NCBI GenBank assembly: GCA_025462785.1
Contig: JAOAPG010000132.1
Location: forward strand, 1-11,554
Direction: 5' to 3'
DNA from: Acidobacteriaceae bacterium
GTDB lineage: Bacteria > Acidobacteriota > Terriglobia > Terriglobales > Acidobacteriaceae
Length of the DNA: 11,554 bases
Every line of letters begins with the position of its first letter. Within the stretch, counting starts at the first letter, position 1. Both the position numbers and the translations under genes were made by a program. The notes under the pieces were generated by a model. The model worked only from the letters and a program-made list of their open reading frames with translations, was not told the DNA's origin and did no database searches. Of this stretch, positions 6,446 through 11,554 are shown one piece after another.

Positions 6446-6874
6446 TTATTTTTTGAATAAATTCTCGAACGCTTGCCGCGCATCTAGGGGACGTGCGGAT
6501 GCCGGTGTAGAGGTTTGTTTTTCTACCCTGACACTAATCGAATAAAACGTGCATTGGTTCGCAACGTCTTTACGAGGAATTCGGGCGGGGATCGGTTGGG
6601 TGCACTCGAACCTCGCCGAAGTATCGAAGTGCGTACACTGCTTGCAGGAGTGAAGATCGAAACCGCACTTTGAACATTTATCCACGGGGCCGGCACCCGA
6701 CGGCAAGACGGCTCCACACTGAGCGCAGCGGGAAATTGCATGAGACCCAGCCATCTGCACGGCTCTTGGTCCGAAAGTTTCTTGTTTGACGGGGCGATCT
6801 CCAGACGTTCGCTCTCGCTTCTCGCTTCGGTCGCTATCCCGATAACCGTGCTGCCTGTACTTCTGTTCTGACAC
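6446..6874 (-). CDS. Conserved-looking eight-cysteine zinc-ribbon protein of unknown function
   Basis: The 142-residue product has no signal peptide, so it is probably cytoplasmic. A charged, disordered N-terminus (1-45, rich in Arg, Ser, Glu) precedes a cysteine core: C50-x2-C53, C67-x2-C70, C77-x2-C80, then C91 and C108, with H82 close by. CAQCGAVLP and KCSKCGFDLHSCKQCTHFD read as one or two zinc ribbons followed by a CxxCxH/C/C site. The latter could hold a second zinc or another metal centre. The tail ends RQAFENLFKK. The start is a GTG, chosen because AGGAG (6881-6885) stands six bases upstream. It lies last in a run of minus-strand genes, 102 bases after the 87-residue gene. I do not recognise a characterised family; nucleic-acid or protein binding is only a guess from the ribbons. 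Confidence 0.8.
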   Translation of the reverse strand: MSEQKYRQHGYRDSDRSEKRERTSGDRPVKQETFGPRAVQMAGSHAISRCAQCGAVLPSGAGPVDKCSKCGFDLHSCKQCTHFDTSARFECTQPIPARIPRKDVANQCTFYSISVRVEKQTSTPASARPLDARQAFENLFKK

Positions 6875-6933
6875 TAAGCTCTCCTGTTTTGTTGGACATT
6901 GTCTCGCTTCGACACACTTTCTACAAGTGAGAG

Positions 6934-6970
6934 CCGACCGGGAACGGCCTCGCTCCCGGTCGGGTTTCTT
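6934..6970 (+). terminator. GC-rich 10-base-pair hairpin with a T-rich right flank
   Basis: CCGACCGGGA (6934-6943) pairs perfectly with TCCCGGTCGG (6954-6963) around a 10-base loop, followed by GTTTCTTT on the plus strand. By shape it is a rho-independent terminator for rightward transcription. The genes on both sides run leftward, so it may stop antisense transcription or act as an RNA hairpin between the two leftward genes. Confidence 0.5.
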
Positions 6971-6976
6971 TCATTC

Positions 6977-7240
6977 TTACCTATGGCTTCTGCTTAACTC
7001 GCCTACTCGTGCTTCGGTGTCTCGTAGGAACACCAATGTACGACGAGCATCGCTGAGGCTGATTATTTCCACGCTATCGCCATCTACTACATCTCGCAAC
7101 TCGAGTAGTCTCCGATCAATAGCGTTCAAAGCAGAGTTTAGTTTTTCTGCGAACTCCCGCGGTTCTAGCTCCACAACTGCCTCGGAAAAAGCTTGTTGCC
7201 ACTCTGAGGCGGGCAAAGTACCGAATTGAAGTGAATTCAT
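6977..7240 (-). CDS. Small helical hypothetical protein (87 residues)
   Basis: This is a soluble, mostly helical, acidic-to-neutral protein without signal peptide or membrane segment. The sequence starts MNSLQFGTLPASEWQQAF and contains amphipathic helices (EFAEKLNSALNAIDRRLLEL) and a C-terminal stretch DARRTLVFLRDTEARVGEL, suggesting a short helical bundle or coiled coil. No family is recognised. That it is a real gene is shown by a perfect Shine-Dalgarno AGGAGG (7246-7251), five bases before the ATG. It is transcribed leftward with the zinc-ribbon gene 102 bases downstream, but the strong hairpin between them may separate their expression. Confidence 0.75.
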   Translation of the reverse strand: MNSLQFGTLPASEWQQAFSEAVVELEPREFAEKLNSALNAIDRRLLELRDVVDGDSVEIISLSDARRTLVFLRDTEARVGELSRSHR

Positions 7241-7277
7241 AAGAACCTCCTTTATGTCAATGCGTTATAGAAATAGT

Positions 7278-7296
7278 GCTGCCTTGATCTGGCAGC
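7278..7296 (-). terminator. Small hairpin downstream of the second small exported protein gene
   Basis: On the minus strand GCTGCC and GGCAGC pair around a 7-base loop, followed by ACTATTTCTATA. It stands 32 bases after the stop of the upstream gene and 38 bases before the start of the 87-residue gene. It could be a weak terminator or attenuator; the following stretch is only mildly T-rich. Confidence 0.3.
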
Positions 7297-7327
7297 TGAT
7301 ACTTGGACTGGGGGATTTTCTTATTTC

Positions 7328-7621
7328 TCAGCAGCGCAACACATAGGTAGCTATATATGTAGGTTTCAGTGGGATAGGGCTAATCGGACGGAGGTCATAG
7401 AATGCACTCAGTGAAATGCCGTCCACGCACATAGGCAATTGGAGTGTTGTCGCCTGACTTTCAAGTCCTCGAGAATGTGTCGCACGGGATCGGCCCACTG
7501 AGTGGTGAAGCATCTCGAACTTGCCGCTGAGTGGCTCCAGGGCGTCGGCCGAGACGAATAATGAAAACAGCGCAACTGTGACGATCAGAGCGCCTGCGGA
7601 TTTCCAAATTGACTTCTTCAT
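7328..7621 (-). CDS. Small exported protein with LHHSV motif (copy B)
   Basis: The 97-residue product starts MKKSIWKSAG and continues with a hydrophobic core (ALIVTVALFSLFV) and a likely signal-peptidase site after SADA (about residue 27), so it is probably secreted to the periplasm or beyond. The mature part is about 70 residues, rich in Ser, Leu, His and Pro, with two cysteines (one is the final residue). I chose the ATG at 7621 over one at 7630 because it gives a classic Lys-Lys signal-peptide start and has GGAA nine bases upstream. It shares the signal peptide layout and the segment ALEPLSGKFEMLHHSV with the small protein at 8116-8370. No family is recognised. It lies 54 bases after the stress-domain gene, so co-transcription is likely. 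Confidence 0.55.
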   Translation of the reverse strand: MKKSIWKSAGALIVTVALFSLFVSADALEPLSGKFEMLHHSVGRSRATHSRGLESQATTLQLPMCVDGISLSAFYDLRPISPIPLKPTYIATYVLRC

Positions 7622-7675
7622 ATCCAACATTTCCGATTACCGTGATTGCTCACGTTTCACTTAATAAGGGAAAGC

Positions 7676-8002
7676 TCAACTTTCTGCGGGAAAGTTACCT
7701 CCCCAATGCCTCAAGATCTCGCGCGCAACTTTGCTTTGTTTTGATGGCGGCGTACGGACCATCACGAGCACGGCTCCATCCTCAAAGGAATCGTTGTAAT
7801 AATTAGCGTGGTCGGGCGGTACGCCAATGCCATTCAGGAAACGCGTTAAATCGGGCATATTCGCATTCAGTGCGCCGATAAGATCGACGGCCAGAAAACC
7901 TTGTTCGGTGAGTGCTCTGATTGCTTCCGCGGCACCGAACGGCTCACAGAAAAGCCCCATTACAAGGGAGTCTGAGCTATTGTCTTCGTAGTCTCTCAAC
8001 AT
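7676..8002 (-). CDS. General stress protein 17M-like (YflT-type) domain protein
   Basis: The 108-residue soluble protein has the layout of the YflT/general stress protein 17M-like domain: a strand-helix start (VMGLFCEPFGAAEAIRALTE then QGF), a middle segment with GIGVPPDHANYYNDSFEDGA, the strand VLVMVRT, and a closing helix REILRHWGG. In homologues this pattern repeats as GxPxxxAxxYxxxxxxGxxLVxV and AxxILxxxGG. Proteins with this domain are often stress-induced, but the biochemical role is unknown. An upstream TTG (8059) would extend the frame by 19 residues. I prefer the ATG at 8002 because GGAG stands six bases before it. It is flanked on both sides by small exported proteins sharing a motif. 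Confidence 0.7.
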   Translation of the reverse strand: MLRDYEDNSSDSLVMGLFCEPFGAAEAIRALTEQGFLAVDLIGALNANMPDLTRFLNGIGVPPDHANYYNDSFEDGAVLVMVRTPPSKQSKVAREILRHWGGNFPAES

Positions 8003-8030
8003 ATATGTCTCCAGAGGTTTGTTAGAAAGC

Positions 8031-8049
8031 GATCGGGATAACTCCGATC
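8031..8049. promoter_or_regulatory. Inverted repeat GATCGG-N7-CCGATC in the leader of the stress-domain gene
   Basis: The two 6-base arms are perfect and separated by seven bases. The repeat lies between the candidate promoter and the ribosome binding site of the leftward stress-domain gene, a usual place for an operator or a leader hairpin. Short arms make chance possible. Confidence 0.3.
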
Positions 8050-8069
8050 CAAAAATCAAAGCGGGCAGA

Positions 8070-8097
8070 TTTATAGAATCCGACCAGTAACTTCAAG
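8070..8097 (-). promoter_or_regulatory. Candidate promoter of the stress-domain gene
   Basis: On the minus strand CTTGAA (8092-8097) and TATAAA (8070-8075) are 16 bases apart. This predicts a leader of about 60 bases that contains the GATCGG inverted repeat and the GGAG ribosome binding site. Confidence 0.3.
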
Positions 8098-8115
8098 AGT
8101 GGTGTGGAGAAGGGG

Positions 8116-8370
8116 CTAGCAGAGACGAGTGCATTCCAAAATCAGCAAATCAGTGCCGCTAACCAGCTTTTTCACGGATGTGACGTGCATCTGACGCGTC
8201 AATTCGACGCTATGAAACAGATGAGGAACCGAGATAACGGAGAGAGTTACCGAGTGATGCAATATATGCGGAGCTGTACCGGGAAGTTCGTCTAATGCTG
8301 GCGAAATTAGCACTGCAAGCACAGCGAAACAAGCCAAAACAGCTAGAAACGACTTGGGTAGGCTCTGCAC
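8116..8370 (-). CDS. Small exported or membrane-anchored protein with LHHSV motif (copy A)
   Basis: The 84-residue reading frame from a GTG at 8370 gives MQSLPKSFLAVLACFAVLAV then LISPALDELPG, a basic start followed by a long hydrophobic stretch, so a signal peptide or anchor. The rest is about 55 residues, rich in Val, His and Leu, with two C-terminal cysteines (C80, C84). The segment ALDELPGTAPHILHHSV matches ALEPLSGKFEMLHHSV of the protein at 7328-7621, at nearly the same residue number. The frame is open further to an ATG at 8460, but the extra 30 residues look non-coding and would bury the signal peptide. The ribosome binding site is weak. No family is recognised; the gene call rests on the signal peptide and the similarity to copy B. 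Confidence 0.45.
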   Translation of the reverse strand: MQSLPKSFLAVLACFAVLAVLISPALDELPGTAPHILHHSVTLSVISVPHLFHSVELTRQMHVTSVKKLVSGTDLLILECTRLC

Positions 8371-8517
8371 GTTACGATATCCAAAGGGTAGATGCTGGTT
8401 ACAGAAGCTAACCGCATCTTTACCACATTCACTCAGGCGGGGCAAGGGTGGAGTGCCCATTTCTAATCGCTAGACGATGCAAGGATTTATCACCTTGGGC
8501 CTAACGACCTGCTCTCC

Positions 8518-10254
8518 TCAGCGGCGTTCGTTTGTCGGGAACGGCGGTTCTTCCGGTATGGCTTCACCATCTCCTCTGGGGTCGGACGCCCCAAAATTTA
8601 CACCCAATTTTTCGTCGTGCAGGACTGCGTTGCCCCGCCCCATGTCCTGCGAAAAGCGAGGCGTGACGCTGACCTCATGCCCCTTGGCGGTCAGGCCATC
8701 AATAACAGATTTCGGTACACCGGAGTCCACTTCCACATCGCACCCAGTGAACGGATACTTAACGAAACGAGAAGCTTCCAGCGCGGCTTGAATGTTCATA
8801 TGAAAATCGACAATGTTGGAGACAAATTGCGCATGTGCCTGCGCCTGATTAAAGCCGCCCATAATTCCAAATGCAATCGTCGTCCCATCCTTCTGCATGA
8901 ATGCGGGGATTATCGTGTGTAGAGGACGCTTGCGTGGCGCTAGCGAATTCGCCTGGTTCGGTTTGAGCGTAAATCCCTCCCCGCGATTGTGAAGCACAAA
9001 GCCCGTCCCGGGCGGAACGAGTCCACTGCCAAACGCACCGGCATTACTCTGAATCAGTGAAACTTCGTTGCCGTCCTTGTCGACGACTGACAAATAAGTG
9101 GTGTCGCTGGTAAGCCTCGAGAGCTGCTGCGTAATTTCCGACGGAACAACAGCACATAGGGCACGGTCTTGAATTAGCTTGGCACGTTTTTGCGCCAACT
9201 CTTTCGAGATGAGTTCTTGAACTGGAATATGGCTGAACTTGGGATCTGCGACGTAGTGGTGCATGTCGGCATACGCTAACTTCTTGGCTTCGATCTCGAC
9301 ATGAAGCGCTTGAATGCTATTGTGTCCGTAGTGTTCCAAAGGAAACTGCTCCATCATGTTCAGCATGGAAAGCGCCGCAATGCCCTGACCATTCGGTGGC
9401 ATCTCCCACACGGTCCAGCCATGGTACGTGGTCGAAACCGGGTCGACCCACTCGGGTTGGAACTCCTGCAAGTCTTCGGCGGCCATCACGCCGCCTTGCT
9501 CGCTGGATAATTTCAGAATCGCATTTGCGACTGGGCCGCGATAAAAACCGTCCCGGCCTTCGTCCCCAATTCGCCTCAGAGTATTGGCGAAGTCTGGGTT
9601 GCGAAAAATCTGCCCTGTTGCCGGAGCTTTTCCATCGGGCAGGTAAAGAGAGGCAAACCCAGGCTGTGTAGTCATTGGGACGCCATACTGCAGCCAGTTC
9701 TCCGCATCAGTTTCCGTGATCGGTACACCTCCATCGGCAAAGGCCACGGCTGGTGCGAGGTCCTCCCCCAACCCTAGTTTTCCGAAGCGATCATGAAGGG
9801 CAGCCCAGCCAGCGACCGTGCCCGGAACTGTGACGGAATAAATGCTCGTCGAAGGGATTTCGTCTGAAATACCCTTTGCGTTTATCGCAGCGATATTCAT
9901 TGCTTTCGGCGCCCAACCACTTGCGTTCAGCCCATATAGTTTCTTGGCCTTCGCGTCATAAACGATTGCGAACAGATCGCCACCAATGCCATTCATCATG
10001 GGCTCGATGACGCCAAGTGCTGCATTGGCTGCGATCGCTGCATCGACTGCGGTGCCACCGCGCTCAAGAATTGCCGCCCCGGCTTGAGAGGCAAGTGTCT
10101 GGCTGGTCGCTACAATGCCAAACCGGTTGATCGTCATGGACCGCGCCTGCTCGCGGCTGGGCTCTAGCGCGAGTAGGGGTAAATTGGATTGGAGGAGTGC
10201 GGCGATACTCACCATCGAAAGCAACTGCATCACGCCAGGTTTGAATCTCAGCAT
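8518..10254 (-). CDS. ggt: Gamma-glutamyltransferase-family Ntn-hydrolase, exported
   Basis: This 578-residue precursor has a signal peptide (about 1-30, VMQLLSMVSIAALLQSNLPL). It spans the whole GGT fold: ATSQTLASQAGAAILERGGTAVDAA near the N-terminus, the GGD motif (MMNGIGGDLFAIVYD, 87-100) and PNGQGIAAL (287-295). Family members cleave themselves before a threonine, which becomes the nucleophile of the small subunit; here it is T385 in TSDTTYLSVVDKDGN. N404 (SNAGAFGSG) matches the conserved Asn near the active site. Where E. coli GGT has NNQMDDFS, this protein has HNRGEGF, and it has GIMGGFNQAQAHAQ further on. Those features recall the YwrD/acylase-like branch, so glutathione may not be its main substrate. 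The start is upstream of a normal signal peptide; GGAAAG lies about 12 bases before it. It is the first visible gene of the leftward block. Confidence 0.88.
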   Translation of the reverse strand: MLRFKPGVMQLLSMVSIAALLQSNLPLLALEPSREQARSMTINRFGIVATSQTLASQAGAAILERGGTAVDAAIAANAALGVIEPMMNGIGGDLFAIVYDAKAKKLYGLNASGWAPKAMNIAAINAKGISDEIPSTSIYSVTVPGTVAGWAALHDRFGKLGLGEDLAPAVAFADGGVPITETDAENWLQYGVPMTTQPGFASLYLPDGKAPATGQIFRNPDFANTLRRIGDEGRDGFYRGPVANAILKLSSEQGGVMAAEDLQEFQPEWVDPVSTTYHGWTVWEMPPNGQGIAALSMLNMMEQFPLEHYGHNSIQALHVEIEAKKLAYADMHHYVADPKFSHIPVQELISKELAQKRAKLIQDRALCAVVPSEITQQLSRLTSDTTYLSVVDKDGNEVSLIQSNAGAFGSGLVPPGTGFVLHNRGEGFTLKPNQANSLAPRKRPLHTIIPAFMQKDGTTIAFGIMGGFNQAQAHAQFVSNIVDFHMNIQAALEASRFVKYPFTGCDVEVDSGVPKSVIDGLTAKGHEVSVTPRFSQDMGRGNAVLHDEKLGVNFGASDPRGDGEAIPEEPPFPTNERR

Positions 10255-10462
10255 CGATCTAAAGTTCTTTCCTGCAGATTAGTTGTGCGCGACTGCAAAA
10301 GGTACTCGAAATCTGGACGCAGTAAAAGTACTAATGACGGAATTACGACGCACGGCGCAAAGGCCGAGTGCTTCCGAGAGGCTAGGCCCGGAGCTTTGCA
10401 TAGAATTGTATTTCACCAGATCGGGTGCTAACATCCGACTGTGAATCACTCTTGGGGGTTAT
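10255..10462. other. Divergent intergenic region between ggt and the YtxH gene
   Basis: These 208 bases hold the start regions of two divergent genes. A promoter is proposed for the rightward gene at 10406-10434. No convincing hexamer pair was found for ggt, and no repeat or RNA gene is visible. Confidence 0.5.
10406..10434 (+). promoter_or_regulatory. Candidate extended -10 promoter of the ytxH-like operon
   Basis: TTGTAT (10406-10411), a 17-base spacer, and TAACAT (10429-10434) preceded by TGC, giving an extended -10 (TGCTAACAT). Transcription would begin near 10441, leaving a 22-base leader that contains the GGGGG ribosome binding site. Confidence 0.4.
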
Positions 10463-10762
10463 ATGTCTGACCGAGACGGTAATGGCATTCTCTGGTTTCT
10501 TTTGGGAACAGGTGTGGGCATTGCAGCCGGTATGCTTTTTGCCCCACAATCAGGTAACCAAACACGCGAAATTTTAATGGCCAAAGCCGACGAAGGCCGG
10601 GAATTCGTACGCAAACGCGCTCAGGAAGCAAAAGAGCAAGCGGCGGAATGGGCCGAGCGCGGGAAAGACGTTTTGAATCAGCAGAAAGAGCAGGTTCGCT
10701 CCGCGGTTGAGGCAGGGAAACAGGCGTATCGCGAAAAGACTAGCGTGGAGTCTAGCACTTAG
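10463..10762 (+). CDS. YtxH-domain membrane-anchored protein
   Basis: The 99-residue protein has one N-terminal membrane segment (about 9-27, ILWFLLGTGVGIAAGMLF) running into APQSGNQTRE, the hallmark of the YtxH family (Gly-rich helix, FAPxSGxxTR). The rest (about 35-95) is a charged amphipathic helix rich in Lys, Glu, Ala and Gln, likely a coiled coil facing the cytoplasm. Family members are often induced by general or envelope stress; molecular function is unknown. The ATG has GGGGG four bases upstream. The gene is followed after 51 bases by a DUF948-like gene, a common pairing, so the two are probably one operon. Confidence 0.85.
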   Translation: MSDRDGNGILWFLLGTGVGIAAGMLFAPQSGNQTREILMAKADEGREFVRKRAQEAKEQAAEWAERGKDVLNQQKEQVRSAVEAGKQAYREKTSVESST

Positions 10763-10813
10763 GAGAATCGGCAGAGCTCTTTCGAGGCACCGAACGCGCA
10801 AGACAAGGCTTGT

Positions 10814-11230
10814 ATGGATTATCTACCAATCTTTATCGGCGTAACTGCGGCAGCCGTAGTTCTCCAGGCTTGCATTCTCGTGGGAATGTATCTGGCTGTT
10901 CGTAAATCGACTGCGCAGGTTGAAGCCATCGCTGCGGAAGTGAAGACTAAGGTCCTGCCGACGGCTGAGGTTGCCCATTCGATGATCCTTGACTTGCGGC
11001 CAAAGATTGAGACAGTGGTGGGAAACATTAGTGAGGCGAGCACGATGATTCGGGCGCAACTGGAGCGCATTGATCTTACGGTCAGTGACGTTGTGGACCG
11101 CACACGGTTACAGGTGATTCGCGCTGATGAGATGGTCGGCCAAACACTCGACCGCATCGAAGAAACCCGCGAAATTGTGACCAAGACAGTGGTTTCACCC
11201 GTACGACACATCTCCGGCCTGGTTCACTGA
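10814..11230 (+). CDS. DUF948-like coiled-coil membrane protein
   Basis: The 138-residue protein begins with a membrane helix (about 5-28, IFIGVTAAAVVLQACILVGM), then a long, nearly unbroken helical region (about 30-130) with heptad-like spacing of Val, Ile and Leu. This topology matches DUF948-type proteins often encoded beside ytxH; assignment is by topology, context and weak sequence feel (RADEMVGQTLDRIEETRE near the end). It ends VVSPVRHISGLVH, similar to the conserved tail in which a Pro in VSPV precedes a hydrophobic end. AAGG lies five bases before the ATG. Function is unknown; a structural or envelope-stress role together with the YtxH protein is an inference. Confidence 0.75.
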   Translation: MDYLPIFIGVTAAAVVLQACILVGMYLAVRKSTAQVEAIAAEVKTKVLPTAEVAHSMILDLRPKIETVVGNISEASTMIRAQLERIDLTVSDVVDRTRLQVIRADEMVGQTLDRIEETREIVTKTVVSPVRHISGLVH

Positions 11231-11324
11231 ATTACGACGGGATTTGAGACATTCTTTGGTGGCCGACGGTATCGCCGCAACGGCGGTTCTGTAGCGCCGC
11301 AGGATGAAATGTTTATTTAGGGGC

Positions 11325-11359
11325 AGGCTTCGGGCTCTAGGCGTCAGGCTTTAGGTTAG
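11325..11359 (+). repeat. Degenerate heptanucleotide tandem repeat (five units)
   Basis: Five consecutive 7-base units AGGCTTC, GGGCTCT, AGGCGTC, AGGCTTT and AGGTTAG share the pattern RGGCTTY with drift. Intergenic placement and period seven distinguish it from coding periodicity. Confidence 0.6.
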
Positions 11360-11460
11360 TCTTCAAGCCCTTTACAATTTCCTAGCAACAATCATCACGT
11401 TTTCTAAATAACAAAGGCAGCGTTCGCCAGTCTGTTACAAAACGGGTGGCCCTAGATAAG

Positions 11461-11503
11461 AAGAAGCGATGTCCCGAACCTCTGGACATCGCTTCTTTGC
11501 TTT
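11461..11503 (+). terminator. Strong hairpin terminator, possibly bidirectional
   Basis: AAGAAGCGATGTCC (11461-11474) pairs perfectly over 14 bases with GGACATCGCTTCTT (11484-11497) around a 9-base loop, followed by TGCTTTT. On the other strand the stem runs into CTTATCT, so it might also serve a leftward gene arriving from the right. It stands 230 bases after the DUF948-like gene, far for that operon, so it may instead end an unseen small RNA. Confidence 0.75.
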
Positions 11504-11554
11504 TCGAGGATTCCAGGGCGAATGACCGCTGGTTATGATGCCAGCGCCGCTTGC

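Larger units (their letters stand above)
11231..11554. other. Right-hand intergenic region, no supported gene
   Basis: These 324 bases contain no coding frame that I can support. They hold a degenerate heptanucleotide repeat (11325-11359), a small GC stem (CGCCG-CAA-CGGCG at 11273-11285) and the strong hairpin at 11461-11497. At the very edge, an ATG at 11522 on the plus strand, or a minus-strand end reading QAALAS-stop at 11533, could belong to a gene outside the window. Too few codons are present to decide. Confidence 0.6.

Noticed and set aside
6428..6461. Stem GCTATT-GACCG-AATAGC followed by a T-run on the plus strand, looking like a terminator
   Set aside because: The T-run is the complement of the Lys-Lys-stop codons ending the zinc-ribbon gene, no rightward gene precedes it, and the leftward side lacks T residues.
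8371..8460. N-terminal extension of the small exported protein copy A to an ATG at 8460
   Set aside because: The added 30 residues would place the hydrophobic signal segment internally and show no conserved look; the GTG at 8370 gives a normal signal peptide.
8500..8517. Possible terminator just after ggt, and the CAAGG-N8-CCTTG stem near 8482-8499
   Set aside because: The stem is only five base pairs and is not followed by a T-run on the minus strand.
10819..11211. 130-codon minus-strand frame opposite the DUF948-like gene
   Set aside because: Low-complexity Ser/Arg/Thr composition is typical of a shadow frame. The plus-strand frame has a membrane helix, a coiled coil and operon context.
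1..11554. CRISPR arrays, tRNA or rRNA genes
   Set aside because: No regularly spaced repeats with unique spacers, no cloverleaf with a TTCGANTC-like arm, and no rRNA-like segments were found by eye.

Overview
The window reads like part of a chromosome from a Gram-negative, soil-type bacterium. The best guess is Acidobacteriota (Terriglobia/Koribacter-like). This is inferred from moderate GC content, the style of the proteins (an orphan TPR-secretin, an eight-cysteine zinc-ribbon protein, a DsbA-like protein with an alanine/lysine-rich linker) and use of GTG starts. It was not verified by any search. No rRNA, tRNA or CRISPR array is visible.

Layout from left to right. A proline-rich C-terminal protein fragment (+) converges on an OpgC-type membrane acyltransferase gene (-). 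A 153-base AT-rich divergent region with a tandem 16-base repeat follows. Then comes nadE (+), a glutamine-dependent NAD+ synthetase with all catalytic motifs, and a secreted DsbA-family thioredoxin-fold protein (+). Just after that gene's stop codon lies a 249-base mini insertion element. It has perfect 23-base terminal inverted repeats, an 8-base target duplication, a frameshifted transposase tail and a 42-codon membrane micro-ORF. A long secretin gene with TPR repeats (-) converges on this spot.

From about 6.4 to 10.3 kb every gene is on the minus strand. In order of transcription they are: a gamma-glutamyltransferase-like Ntn-hydrolase, a small exported protein, a YflT-like general-stress-domain protein, a second small exported protein that shares an LHHSV motif with the first, an 87-aa helical protein with an excellent ribosome binding site, and the eight-cysteine zinc-ribbon protein. 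The right end is a plus-strand pair, a YtxH-domain protein and a DUF948-like coiled-coil membrane protein, typical of envelope-stress gene pairs. It is followed by 324 bases with a heptanucleotide repeat and a strong hairpin terminator.

The genes do not form one pathway. The left half mixes NAD synthesis with envelope functions. The minus-strand block and the YtxH/DUF948 pair look like envelope or stress genes of mostly unknown function. The most noteworthy items are the mini insertion element with its micro-ORF, two genes whose core promoters place the transcript start at or next to the start codon (nadE and the secretin), and the pair of small LHHSV proteins flanking the stress-domain gene.
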